Shown here in pieces: positions 1-5,847 of a stretch of 7,157 bases of DNA; the stretch's first letter is position 1; every line of letters begins with the position of its first letter. The stretch is from an uncultured Dehalococcoidia bacterium (lineage in GTDB: Bacteria; Chloroflexota; Dehalococcoidia; Dehalococcoidales; UBA3254): NCBI GenBank assembly GCA_903890885.1, contig CAITCX010000083.1, positions 1 to 7,157 on the forward strand, in the 5' to 3' direction. Under the pieces are notes generated by a model. The model worked only from the letters and a program-made list of their open reading frames with translations. It made no database searches and had not been told where the DNA came from. The position numbers and the translations under genes are program-made.

Positions 1-60
1 ACCATTCCCAGCGCCAACCCTTCCCGTACTGAAACCAGAGTTAACTAGTTCAACGCCGCA

Positions 61-103
61 AATCTCCCCTTCCCATCTTTCTTAACGGGAAGGGGAGGTT
101 TTT
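61..103 (+). terminator. Rho-independent terminator of an upstream plus-strand gene
   Basis: The arms 61-74 and 87-100 pair over 14 base pairs (one is T-G) around a 12-base loop, and the 3' arm runs into a T tract at 99-103. The T tract lies only on the right, so it acts on plus-strand transcription and ends a transcript that starts left of the window. The loop contains TTCTTAACG, which also occurs at the loop of the terminator at 2312-2346. The last codons of the upstream gene may be in frame 1, with a TAG at 46-48, but 15 codons are too few to identify it. Confidence 0.85.
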
Positions 104-150
104 ATCAATAACGTCACAACCCCATCAATCTTTCAATCTACGCTATTTCT

Positions 151-216
151 GGAACCAGTCTTTAATTTTTGCCCCTGGGAAGATACCCATTGGTTGCTGC
201 CCCTTACTGGTTTTTT
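151..216 (+). other. Long-loop inverted repeat followed by a T tract in the 5' intergenic region
   Basis: Bases 151-159 can pair with 206-214 (nine pairs, two of them G-T), enclosing 46 bases that hold a small TGGG/CCCA hairpin (176-179 with 186-189). The right arm merges with six T residues at 211-216. It might be a weak terminator or a leader structure, but the loop is long and the proposed promoter lies downstream of it, so chance is a real possibility. Apart from this, bases 104-221 show nothing recognisable. Confidence 0.2.
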
Positions 217-221
217 GAGAC

Positions 222-319
222 TTTCGTAACTCTAAAGTTCAATAATTATTTAAAATAAACTATTCTTTAATAATTATTGTGGGCACTATTAACTTAACTG
301 ATTTTTTCGTAACGTTAAA
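222..319 (+). repeat. Two direct copies of TTTCGTAACNNTAAA flanking the AT-rich palindromes
   Basis: Copies lie at 222-236 and 305-319 and match at 13 of 15 positions, including an unbroken nine-base TTTCGTAAC. They are offset by 83 bases, close to eight helical turns, so both would face the same side of the DNA. One copy ends three bases before the palindrome pair at 240-279 and the other ends two bases before the -24 element at 322. This arrangement fits a regulator binding two sites, but no regulator gene is present in the window to match it to. Confidence 0.35.
240..279. promoter_or_regulatory. Tandem AT-rich palindromes, candidate operator or upstream activator site
   Basis: The ten-base self-complementary word AATAATTATT occurs twice, at 241-250 and 269-278. 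With flanking C240 and G279 the two copies form a perfect 11-base inverted repeat with an 18-base spacer. The centres are 28 bases apart. If transcription starts near 348, as the -24/-12 element predicts, the pair lies about 70 to 107 bases upstream, the usual distance of an enhancer site for a sigma-54 activator. AT-rich palindromes also arise by chance in such DNA, so function is inference. Confidence 0.4.
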
Positions 320-321
320 TG

Positions 322-337
322 TGGCATCAATTTCGCA
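322..337 (+). promoter_or_regulatory. Candidate sigma-54 (-24/-12) promoter of the flavoprotein-ferredoxin operon
   Basis: The stretch reads TGGCATCAATTTCGCA, against the sigma-54 consensus TGGCACG-N4-TTGCA. The invariant GG (323-324) and GC (335-336) have the required 12-base offset, and most of the remaining consensus bases agree. Mismatches are at the sixth and seventh bases of the -24 box and the second base of the -12 box. Transcription would start near 348, giving a 5' leader of about 50 bases. No convincing sigma-A pair was found: TAATAT at 348-353 has no good -35 at the right distance. Confidence 0.35.
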
Positions 338-387
338 GGTTTTGTAATAATATTTTCAATGTTAAGGCAAATATAAAACAGTTTTTT

Positions 388-392
388 GGAGG
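388..392 (+). promoter_or_regulatory. Ribosome binding site that fixes the flavoprotein start
   Basis: GGAGG ends five bases before ATG 398. An in-frame TTG at 386-388 overlaps this site and so cannot be the start it serves. Confidence 0.8.
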
Positions 393-397
393 TAAAC

Positions 398-2068
398 ATG
401 GCATTCGGAGCTCTTGCAGATAGAATCGTTGAGACCGATGTTCTCGTTGTAGGTGGAGGAATCGCCGGCTGTCCTGCCGCTGCCAAAGCCGCTGAACATG
501 GCTTGAAAGTTACCCTGGTAGATAAAGCCTGCGTAGAAAGAAGCGGCAGTTCTGGAGCAGGAATCGATCATTATGCTGGCGCATATCCCCGGGGTATGAC
601 TCCTAAGGAGTTTGCCGAAATCAATAAAACTTTACCCCCTCATGCCTATTACGGTATGGCCCAATTCGCTGACCCCACCCGGCTGTACAGACTTTATGCC
701 AATGGAATGTGGGGCGTCGAAGAACTGGAAAAGCTCGGGGTAACCATGAGATGGGATGATGGGGAATTAAGACCGGCGGCCTTTATGTTCGGTAATCCTT
801 TTATGCGCGTGCACTGGACTAATGTCAAACCTGAGATGGCGAAAGGGATCAGGAAACGAGGGGTCAACGTAATTGAAAACACCATGCTTGTCGATCTTCT
901 CACACGGAAAGGTGCTGTAGTAGGGGCAACAGGCGTTAATATTCGTACCGGTCAATTTATTATTTTTAAAGCTAAAGCCGTGGTGCTTGCCACTGCAGCC
1001 TGCTCGCGTATTTACCATCCTGATCAACCGGATTCCTGGAAATACAGGTTCCGCTATCATTGGTGTCCTTCATCAGTCTCCGGAGACGGCTGGGCAATGG
1101 CTTACCGCGCAGGTGTCGAATTAGCCAATATGGAACAGGCTGGCCGCGGATATCGTTCCCGCGACGACCTCACCATATCCTGGGGCAATACCGGCAATGA
1201 AGGCATTGAATCTAAAAAATTGACCTGGGATGGGCAGGAGTTCGTCGATACCCCCCTTGAGTTGCTGGAATCTCAGGGTAAAGCCCCGCTTTATGTCGGT
1301 CTCGACACTTTACCCGATGATTTCCAAAAGAGAATTGAAGTAGCCTATGTAGATGAAAGAATTCTATCGTTTAAAATAGCCGAGGAAAGAGGCTTTAATC
1401 CTCGGTCACACTGGTATGAACTAATTGACAATAGACCCAATCAACTTCACGTTCCACCAGGCATCAACGCCGATAGTGACTTTAAAACCAATATCAAAGG
1501 TATCTACGCGATTGGAGATTGCGTCTCTGGTCAGCATGACGTGGCTAATGCCGCGGTGTCAGGATTCATGGTCGGTGATACGGTTGGCGAATATATTAAA
1601 AAAGCCGCTGATCCTGTCCCGGATGAAGCTCAGATAGAACAACAAAAAGAAATCGCAATGAGACCCCTGACGGTTAAAGATGGCACTGAACCCATGGAAC
1701 TTGAGTCTTCCCTCCGCTATTTATGTACCAGATATATCGGGGTTAACAAGGCTGAAGGGAAATTGAGGGAAGGACAGAACCGCTTGAACTCGCTGAAAAG
1801 AGAATTCCTACCCAAAATTATGGCCTCTAATCCTCATTACTTAATGAGAGGACTTGAAGCGCGCAATCTGGTGGATGTAGCCTCAGTGCATATACAGGCC
1901 TCTTTGGAAAGAAAAGAAACCTGGGCCATGCATATCCGGTTAGACTACCCCCAAACCATAAACGCGGGTAAGCTGGCTTATTCGAAGTTAGTTGATGGTA
2001 AACCCGTGTTTGAGATAAGAGCCGTTGACCCACTGAAGTTTCCTGATAATCATAAGGAGGAAAGATAG
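398..2068 (+). CDS. AprA/FrdA-type FAD-dependent oxidoreductase, soluble flavoprotein subunit
   Basis: A 556-residue cytoplasmic flavoprotein with no signal peptide or membrane segment. The N-terminal Rossmann motif VVGGGIAG (residues 17-24) binds the ADP part of FAD, and GIYAIGDC (368-375) is the second FAD motif of the succinate dehydrogenase/fumarate reductase/adenylylsulfate reductase superfamily. The stretch RSGSSGAG (48-55) has Gly where fumarate reductases carry the FAD-linked His, so FAD should be non-covalent, as in AprA. The C-terminal helical domain ends with a family-like block at 505-518 (RKETW...RLDYP). The fumarate-binding HGANR loop of FrdA is absent; residues 379-387 read QHDVANAAV. 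It is shorter than true AprA (about 610-660 residues) and precedes its ferredoxin, whereas dissimilatory apr operons run aprB-aprA. The start is ATG 398 behind GGAGG. The ferredoxin follows after one base, so the two are probably translationally coupled and form a complex. The substrate is unknown; APS reduction is unlikely without sat or qmo genes nearby. Confidence 0.85.
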   Translation: MAFGALADRIVETDVLVVGGGIAGCPAAAKAAEHGLKVTLVDKACVERSGSSGAGIDHYAGAYPRGMTPKEFAEINKTLPPHAYYGMAQFADPTRLYRLYANGMWGVEELEKLGVTMRWDDGELRPAAFMFGNPFMRVHWTNVKPEMAKGIRKRGVNVIENTMLVDLLTRKGAVVGATGVNIRTGQFIIFKAKAVVLATAACSRIYHPDQPDSWKYRFRYHWCPSSVSGDGWAMAYRAGVELANMEQAGRGYRSRDDLTISWGNTGNEGIESKKLTWDGQEFVDTPLELLESQGKAPLYVGLDTLPDDFQKRIEVAYVDERILSFKIAEERGFNPRSHWYELIDNRPNQLHVPPGINADSDFKTNIKGIYAIGDCVSGQHDVANAAVSGFMVGDTVGEYIKKAADPVPDEAQIEQQKEIAMRPLTVKDGTEPMELESSLRYLCTRYIGVNKAEGKLREGQNRLNSLKREFLPKIMASNPHYLMRGLEARNLVDVASVHIQASLERKETWAMHIRLDYPQTINAGKLAYSKLVDGKPVFEIRAVDPLKFPDNHKEER

Positions 2069-2069
2069 A

Positions 2070-2270
2070 ATGCCCGCGAAAATAGATTACAAAAAATGTA
2101 TTGGCTGCAAAAGATGCTACGATTTATGCCCCATGGATGTTTTTACCATAGATAAAGAAACTGGAATGCCTAAGGCCTCTTACAATGAAGAGTGCTGGCA
2201 TTGCGGCATCTGCTGGATGGAGTGTCCGAAACGAGCCATTGACATTACTTACCCTGCCTCTATGTGGTAG
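2070..2270 (+). CDS. Small 2x[4Fe-4S] ferredoxin, AprB-like electron-transfer subunit
   Basis: A 66-residue ferredoxin with two complete cluster motifs: Cys10, 13, 16, 20 (CxxCxxCxxxCP) and Cys42, 45, 48, 52 (CxxCxxCxxxCP). It should hold two low-potential [4Fe-4S] clusters and exchange electrons with the FAD of the flavoprotein just upstream. The second motif starts CWxC: Trp43 sits where AprB has the conserved Trp described as lying between FAD and the nearest cluster. That likeness supports an AprA/AprB-style interface. The long C-terminal tail with which AprB (about 150 residues) wraps AprA is missing; this protein stops 14 residues after the last Cys, at Trp66. The start ATG 2070 is served by AAGGAGG (2054-2060), which lies inside the last codons of the flavoprotein gene, with one base between stop and start. 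The operon terminator follows at 2312. The physiological electron partner is not encoded in the window. Confidence 0.9.
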   Translation: MPAKIDYKKCIGCKRCYDLCPMDVFTIDKETGMPKASYNEECWHCGICWMECPKRAIDITYPASMW

Positions 2271-2311
2271 GTTCTGCGATCTTGTTTTTTAAGTTTTAAT
2301 AAAGAACCCCC

Positions 2312-2346
2312 AAAACTCCCCTCTTCTTAACGAGGGGAGTTTTTTT
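2312..2346 (+). terminator. Rho-independent terminator of the flavoprotein-ferredoxin operon
   Basis: Arms 2312-2323 and 2332-2343 pair perfectly over 12 bases around the eight-base loop TTCTTAAC, and the 3' arm runs into a T tract ending at 2346. It starts 42 bases after the ferredoxin stop. Core and loop sequences are nearly the same as in the terminator at 61-103, so the bicistron is bracketed by two related terminators. Confidence 0.92.
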
Positions 2347-2359
2347 GCGCGAATTTTAA

Positions 2360-2377
2360 GACTGTCAGTCATATAAT
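2360..2377 (+). promoter_or_regulatory. Candidate sigma-A -10 box with overlapping palindromic operator
   Basis: A perfect TATAAT lies at 2372-2377, just after the terminator, but no acceptable -35 box lies 16-18 bases upstream. In its place, immediately upstream of the -10, is the palindrome GACTGTCAGTC (2360-2370; five-base arms about one central base). A good -10 without a -35 and with a dyad in the spacer suggests a regulated promoter. Transcription would start near 2384, giving a leader of about 88 bases before the M24 gene. No clear secondary structure was seen in that leader. Confidence 0.4.
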
Positions 2378-2460
2378 GAAGAAAAGAGTTGTCAAAGTAC
2401 CGTTACGTTCGATTTGCTTTTAATAAAGGCTGAATGTTACTGTATTGATAAGTCGTAATC

Positions 2461-2466
2461 AGGAGG
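2461..2466 (+). promoter_or_regulatory. Ribosome binding site that fixes the M24 gene start
   Basis: AGGAGG ends five bases before ATG 2472. An in-frame TTG at 2445 lies upstream of this site and has no site of its own, so the nine extra residues it would add are not accepted. Confidence 0.8.
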
Positions 2467-2471
2467 ATGTG

Positions 2472-3608
2472 ATGAGTAAAATCTCTAAAAGCGAGCTTCA
2501 CCGCAGGTGGCAGGCTGTCCGCCAGGCCATGAAAGATAAAAGTCTGGACTTTTTAATAATGCAGAGCAGCATCTCCATTTTCGATGGCAATATAAAATGG
2601 TTTACTGATTTATCCGTTAATGACGGCTATTCGGTCACTCTGATATTCCCTCGCGACGATGAAATGATCACGATATCACACGGTCCTATGGGTGTAGAAC
2701 CTGCCCCCAGAGGATCTTCCGGTGTGAAGAAAGGCATTAATGTCCCTATGCTGCCTACACTGGCCAACGGTTTCCTGCACGCAGAGAAAGTAGTTTCGGA
2801 ACTCGCGACCTATAAAAACTGTCGCATTGGTTTTGTGGGAATGAGCTTGATTTCCGCACAATTTTACAACGCTGTCACAAAACAACTGACCAGCGCTAGG
2901 TTTGAAGACGCCACCGACCTGGTGGATGCCATCAAGGTCATTAAGAGCGATGAGGAAATCAGCTTCATCCGGGAAACTTGCTGGATACAGGATAAAATAT
3001 TTTCCCACTTGCTTGCTCAAGTTAAGCCCGGCATAAATACCAGCGAGCTAAACACTGAAATTATTCGCAAGTCACTTGAGTTAGGCGGCGATAAATATAA
3101 TATCGTGGTTGATCCCATGCAACAAAAAAGAGGTCCTCCTGGCCCCAGGGTTATTCAAGAGGGTGACCAGTTAGCCTTTTTAATTGAAACCAATGGTCCG
3201 AGTGGTTACTGGGGCGAGTTGAGCCGTACGGTTTGTTTAGGCAAAATATCCCCTGAGTTGCAGGAACAATTCGGAGTTGCTCAGCAGGCACAAAAAATTG
3301 CCCTGAACCTGCTTAAACCGGGCGCCACCCCGGCCGAAATATGGGAAGCCAACAACGCCTATTTACGCACCACCAGATTCGGCGAAGAACGCCGGATTTT
3401 TGCTCACGGCCAGGGTTATGATATGGTGGAAAGGCCTTCCCTGGACCTCTTTGAAACCCTGAAAATACAGGCGGGTATGAACATCGTAGTTCATCCTGAA
3501 GTAAAATCGGAAGCTGCCCGTGGTTGGGTATGCGAAAACTATCTCGTTAAAGCCTCCGGGGAAAAAGAATGTTTGCATCAAACTCCGCAGAAGATATTTG
3601 TAGTTTAA
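2472..3608 (+). CDS. M24-family (creatinase/aminopeptidase P fold) protein with an atypical metal site, probably not a peptidase
   Basis: A 378-residue cytoplasmic protein with the two-domain layout of Xaa-Pro peptidases: a creatinase N-terminal-like domain (about 1-150) and a pita-bread domain (about 160-378). True M24 peptidases bind two metals through Asp, Asp, His, Glu, Glu. By eye, those positions here read Glu239 (or Ile238 if aligned without a gap), Glu249 (in GELSRT), His312 (in AHGQG), His341 (in VVHPEV, where peptidases have EPG) and Glu355 (in CEN). Only His312 and Glu355 are standard. The conserved proton-shuttle His ahead of the GD motif appears to be Arg220. Such changes resemble non-peptidase members of the fold (creatinase, ectoine hydrolase DoeA, DMSP lyase DddP). 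I infer a hydrolase or lyase for a small molecule, possibly cleaving a C-N or C-S bond. The hydroxyacid dehydrogenase follows after 20 bases, probably in the same operon. Databases would likely label it Xaa-Pro aminopeptidase, which I doubt. Confidence 0.85.
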   Translation: MSKISKSELHRRWQAVRQAMKDKSLDFLIMQSSISIFDGNIKWFTDLSVNDGYSVTLIFPRDDEMITISHGPMGVEPAPRGSSGVKKGINVPMLPTLANGFLHAEKVVSELATYKNCRIGFVGMSLISAQFYNAVTKQLTSARFEDATDLVDAIKVIKSDEEISFIRETCWIQDKIFSHLLAQVKPGINTSELNTEIIRKSLELGGDKYNIVVDPMQQKRGPPGPRVIQEGDQLAFLIETNGPSGYWGELSRTVCLGKISPELQEQFGVAQQAQKIALNLLKPGATPAEIWEANNAYLRTTRFGEERRIFAHGQGYDMVERPSLDLFETLKIQAGMNIVVHPEVKSEAARGWVCENYLVKASGEKECLHQTPQKIFVV

Positions 3609-3628
3609 AGCATATCAGGAGACTTTAA

Positions 3629-4648
3629 ATGACAGCGAAATCGATCAATGTCGTAATCGCCAACTTGCCGGGGACGCCTTTAACCGAAGAACAAAGGACA
3701 CAGATGCTCAGCCAGATTCAGGCGGTTAGTCCTCGTATTAGTCTGAAGGATATTTCCAATGTGATTAACGCTGATCGGCGGGGAGAAACGGAAGCCAGGC
3801 AGCAGCTTGATGTCGTACTCAGCGACGCTGAAGTGTTTTTTGGAATGCCGCTCCCTAATGACATCGTTTCTCGTGCCCCCCATTTAAAGTGGATTCAATC
3901 CCCTTTAGCCGGAACTGATCAGTTTTTAACTCCTGCCGTTGTCGCCAGTCGCATAGTTTTAACTAAAGCCCGTATCCACGACGTTCAAATAAGTGAAACA
4001 GTTTTTTCCATGATTCTAATGCTTGCGCGGCGCTCATTGGAGCATTTTCGGCTGCAAGAAAAGAAACAGTGGGTTAGGCTGGACCCGACCATAATTCAAG
4101 GCAAAACAGTGGGTATCCTGGGGCTGGGCAATATCGGGTTGGCTGTCGCCCGCCTGGCAAAAGCTTTCGGGATGACCGTGCTGGCCACCAAAGCCCATCC
4201 GGATGGTATCAGTAAGAATGTGGATTTGGTATTGCCGCCCAGTGGTACACGGGAGGTCCTTTCTAGAAGTGATTTCCTGGTGGTTCTGCTGCCGATAACT
4301 GCCGACACTAAAAACCTGATCGGCGAAGCTGAGATCAAACTGATGAAACCGACGGCCTATCTGATCAATGTCTCCCGCGGCGGCATTGTTGATGAAGAGG
4401 TAATTTCGCGCGCACTGAAAGAACACTGGATTGCGGGAGCCGCCTTTGACGTTTTTGCTTCTGACCCCAGGCCTCTCTCACCGGATAGCCAGCTGTGGGA
4501 AACGCCCAATTTAATCATCACGCCGCACAATGCCGGCCACTGCCTGAACTATGCAGAACTGGTGACCGACCAGTTCTGCCAGAACCTGGATCAATATATG
4601 GCTGGAAAAACATTACTGGGTGTCGTTGACAAAAATTTGGGTTATTAA
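3629..4648 (+). CDS. D-2-hydroxyacid dehydrogenase (hydroxypyruvate/glyoxylate reductase-like)
   Basis: A 339-residue cytoplasmic enzyme that would interconvert a 2-oxoacid and a D-2-hydroxyacid with NAD(P)H. The catalytic domain is split (about 1-105 and 300-339) around a Rossmann domain with the motif GLGNIG (165-170). The catalytic residues are Arg250 (NVSRGG) and His300 (TPHNAGH). The acidic residue that polarises the His is Asp279 (ASDP) rather than the usual Glu of the ExEP motif. After the second beta strand the sequence reads LATKAHP (185-191): the Asp that selects NAD is absent and Lys188 is present, which suggests a preference for NADP(H). ATG 3629 has AGGAG (3617-3621) seven bases upstream, and the gap to the M24 gene is 20 bases. 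Its stop is only four bases from the stop of a converging glyoxylate-type aminotransferase, which makes hydroxypyruvate or glyoxylate an attractive substrate. The regulatory ACT domain of many phosphoglycerate dehydrogenases is absent, so serine biosynthesis is less likely. Confidence 0.9.
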   Translation: MTAKSINVVIANLPGTPLTEEQRTQMLSQIQAVSPRISLKDISNVINADRRGETEARQQLDVVLSDAEVFFGMPLPNDIVSRAPHLKWIQSPLAGTDQFLTPAVVASRIVLTKARIHDVQISETVFSMILMLARRSLEHFRLQEKKQWVRLDPTIIQGKTVGILGLGNIGLAVARLAKAFGMTVLATKAHPDGISKNVDLVLPPSGTREVLSRSDFLVVLLPITADTKNLIGEAEIKLMKPTAYLINVSRGGIVDEEVISRALKEHWIAGAAFDVFASDPRPLSPDSQLWETPNLIITPHNAGHCLNYAELVTDQFCQNLDQYMAGKTLLGVVDKNLGY

Positions 4649-4652
4649 ACGC

Positions 4653-5837
4653 TTACGATAATAATTGAATGGCGGCCATTTCCCCGGCGGCTGTGTCTGC
4701 TCTAAATCCAGCTTTAGACAACAATTTACCGAGCGCGGCGAGGACCAGCAGTACATTTTCAGCTGTCGATGAGTGTCCCATCAGACCGATGCGCCAGATT
4801 TTGCCTTTCAAGGGTCCCAGTCCGCCGCCGATTTCGATACTATACTCGTTAAGTAGCTGCTGCCTTATCTTCAGTTCATCGATCCCTTCGGGAACACCTA
4901 CCGTGGTTAATGAACTTAAACGGTGTCCTTTTTGTGCGTGCAGGGTCAGACCCATGGCTTCAAGTCCGGCCTGGAGGGCTCCTCCGTTGCGCAGGTGACG
5001 TTTTACGCGGACTTCCAGGCCTTCCTCGACCACCAGGGCTAGCGCCTCGTGTAAAGCGTATATCATGCTAATTGGAGCCGTGTGATGATAAAACCTGGTA
5101 CCGGTGGACCAGTAATTAGAAAGCAGGGCCAGGTCGAGGTACCAGCTCTTGACTTTGGTAGTGCGGCTTTTTAATACAGCCATGGCTGCTGCGTTTACTG
5201 AAAAAGGAGCCAGTCCCGGCGGGCAGCTCAGGCACTTTTGCGTACCGCTGTAGCAAATATCGATACCCCAATCATCCACTGCCACCTCATGGCCTCCCAG
5301 AGAGGTTACGGTATCCACCATAAATAATGCCCCGTAACGTTTGCACAGACTGGCTATCTCCAGCAAGGGTTGCAGCGCGCCGGTGGAAGTCTCTGCCTGA
5401 ACAACAGCCAAAAGCTTGACCTTCTTTTGTGATTTCAATGCCTTCTCAATGGATTCCGGTTCTATTATACGTCCCCAATCCGCCGTAACAGGAATCACCT
5501 GAGCACCCGTACGCTGGGCATTATCTACCATCCGTTCACCAAAGAGACCATTGGAACCAATGACAGCCGTATCACCAGCTTCCAGAAAATTGTCGAAGCC
5601 AGCCTCCATACCAGCTGAACCTGTCCCCGAAACCGGAAAAGTGAGTTCATTTTGGGTCCGGAAGACACTGCGCAGCAACCTGGTCGTATCTTCCATAATT
5701 GATATAAAGTATGGATCGAGGTGTCCTACCATCAGTGCGGACATGGCAATCTGCACACGGGGGTGGATATTGCTCGGACCCGGACCCAGAAGAATACGAG
5801 ACGGGGGATTGAGCGACTGATATGCTATTGTCGACAT
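4653..5837 (-). CDS. Class V aminotransferase, alanine/serine-glyoxylate aminotransferase type
   Basis: A 394-residue PLP enzyme of fold type I. The N-terminal LLGPGPSNIHPRV (16-28) is the family signature. SGTGSAGMEA (70-79) forms the phosphate-binding turn, and AETSTGAL (148-155) is the conserved substrate and cofactor loop. Asp175 (MVDTVTS) binds the pyridine nitrogen, and Lys201 in SGTQKCLSCPPG forms the Schiff base. Arg349 (WRIGLMG) should bind the substrate carboxylate. The QKCLSCPPGL block is very like eukaryotic AGXT and bacterial SgaA, favouring Ala, Ser or Gly/glyoxylate substrates over phosphoserine or 2-aminoethylphosphonate. The start is ATG 5837. Its ribosome site AGGGAG (5844-5849) overlaps the TAG of the upstream MBL gene (5848-5850), and 10 bases separate stop and start, so the pair is one operon. 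It converges on the hydroxyacid dehydrogenase gene with a four-base gap. No terminator is visible at its end, so transcription probably runs into that gene's 3' end. Confidence 0.92.
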   Translation of the reverse strand: MSTIAYQSLNPPSRILLGPGPSNIHPRVQIAMSALMVGHLDPYFISIMEDTTRLLRSVFRTQNELTFPVSGTGSAGMEAGFDNFLEAGDTAVIGSNGLFGERMVDNAQRTGAQVIPVTADWGRIIEPESIEKALKSQKKVKLLAVVQAETSTGALQPLLEIASLCKRYGALFMVDTVTSLGGHEVAVDDWGIDICYSGTQKCLSCPPGLAPFSVNAAAMAVLKSRTTKVKSWYLDLALLSNYWSTGTRFYHHTAPISMIYALHEALALVVEEGLEVRVKRHLRNGGALQAGLEAMGLTLHAQKGHRLSSLTTVGVPEGIDELKIRQQLLNEYSIEIGGGLGPLKGKIWRIGLMGHSSTAENVLLVLAALGKLLSKAGFRADTAAGEMAAIQLLS

Positions 5838-5847
5838 TTTTTACTCC

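Noticed and set aside
1..48. Open frame 1 ending in TAG at 46-48, a possible 3' end of an upstream gene
   Set aside because: The terminator at 61-103 implies a gene end nearby, but 15 codons carry no family signal and frame 3 also ends close by (TGA 30-32), so the frame cannot be chosen.
386..397. TTG at 386 as the start of the flavoprotein gene
   Set aside because: It overlaps the GGAGG ribosome site that serves ATG 398 and adds residues with no family likeness.
767..1060. Minus-strand 97-codon open frame inside the flavoprotein gene
   Set aside because: It lies wholly inside a well-supported gene, has no recognisable motif and reads as a shadow frame.
398..2068. Naming the flavoprotein as fumarate reductase or as true adenylylsulfate reductase
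   Set aside because: The covalent-FAD His and the HGANR loop of FrdA are absent. Length, gene order and the truncated ferredoxin do not fit dissimilatory AprBA.
2401..2407. CGTTACG, the reverse complement of CGTAACG at 308-314, as an operator shared by two promoters
   Set aside because: Only seven bases match and the flanks differ; this could easily be chance.
2389..2443. TTGTCA (2389) or TTGCTT (2414) as -35 boxes for the M24 gene
   Set aside because: No -10 box of acceptable quality lies 16-18 bases downstream of either.
2445..2471. TTG at 2445 as the start of the M24 gene
   Set aside because: It lies upstream of the AGGAGG site at 2461-2466 and has no ribosome site of its own.
4034..4426. 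Minus-strand 130-codon open frame inside the hydroxyacid dehydrogenase gene
   Set aside because: It is opposite conserved catalytic and NAD-binding codons, with no family signal of its own.
3629..4648. Phosphoglycerate dehydrogenase (serA) as the name of the dehydrogenase
   Set aside because: There is no C-terminal ACT domain and no serine-biosynthesis partner such as serB; the loop after the second strand also lacks the NAD-selecting Asp.
4669..4679. Palindrome ATGGCGGCCAT near the convergent stops as a bidirectional terminator
   Set aside because: It has no room for a loop and no T tract on either side; it lies in codons of the aminotransferase.
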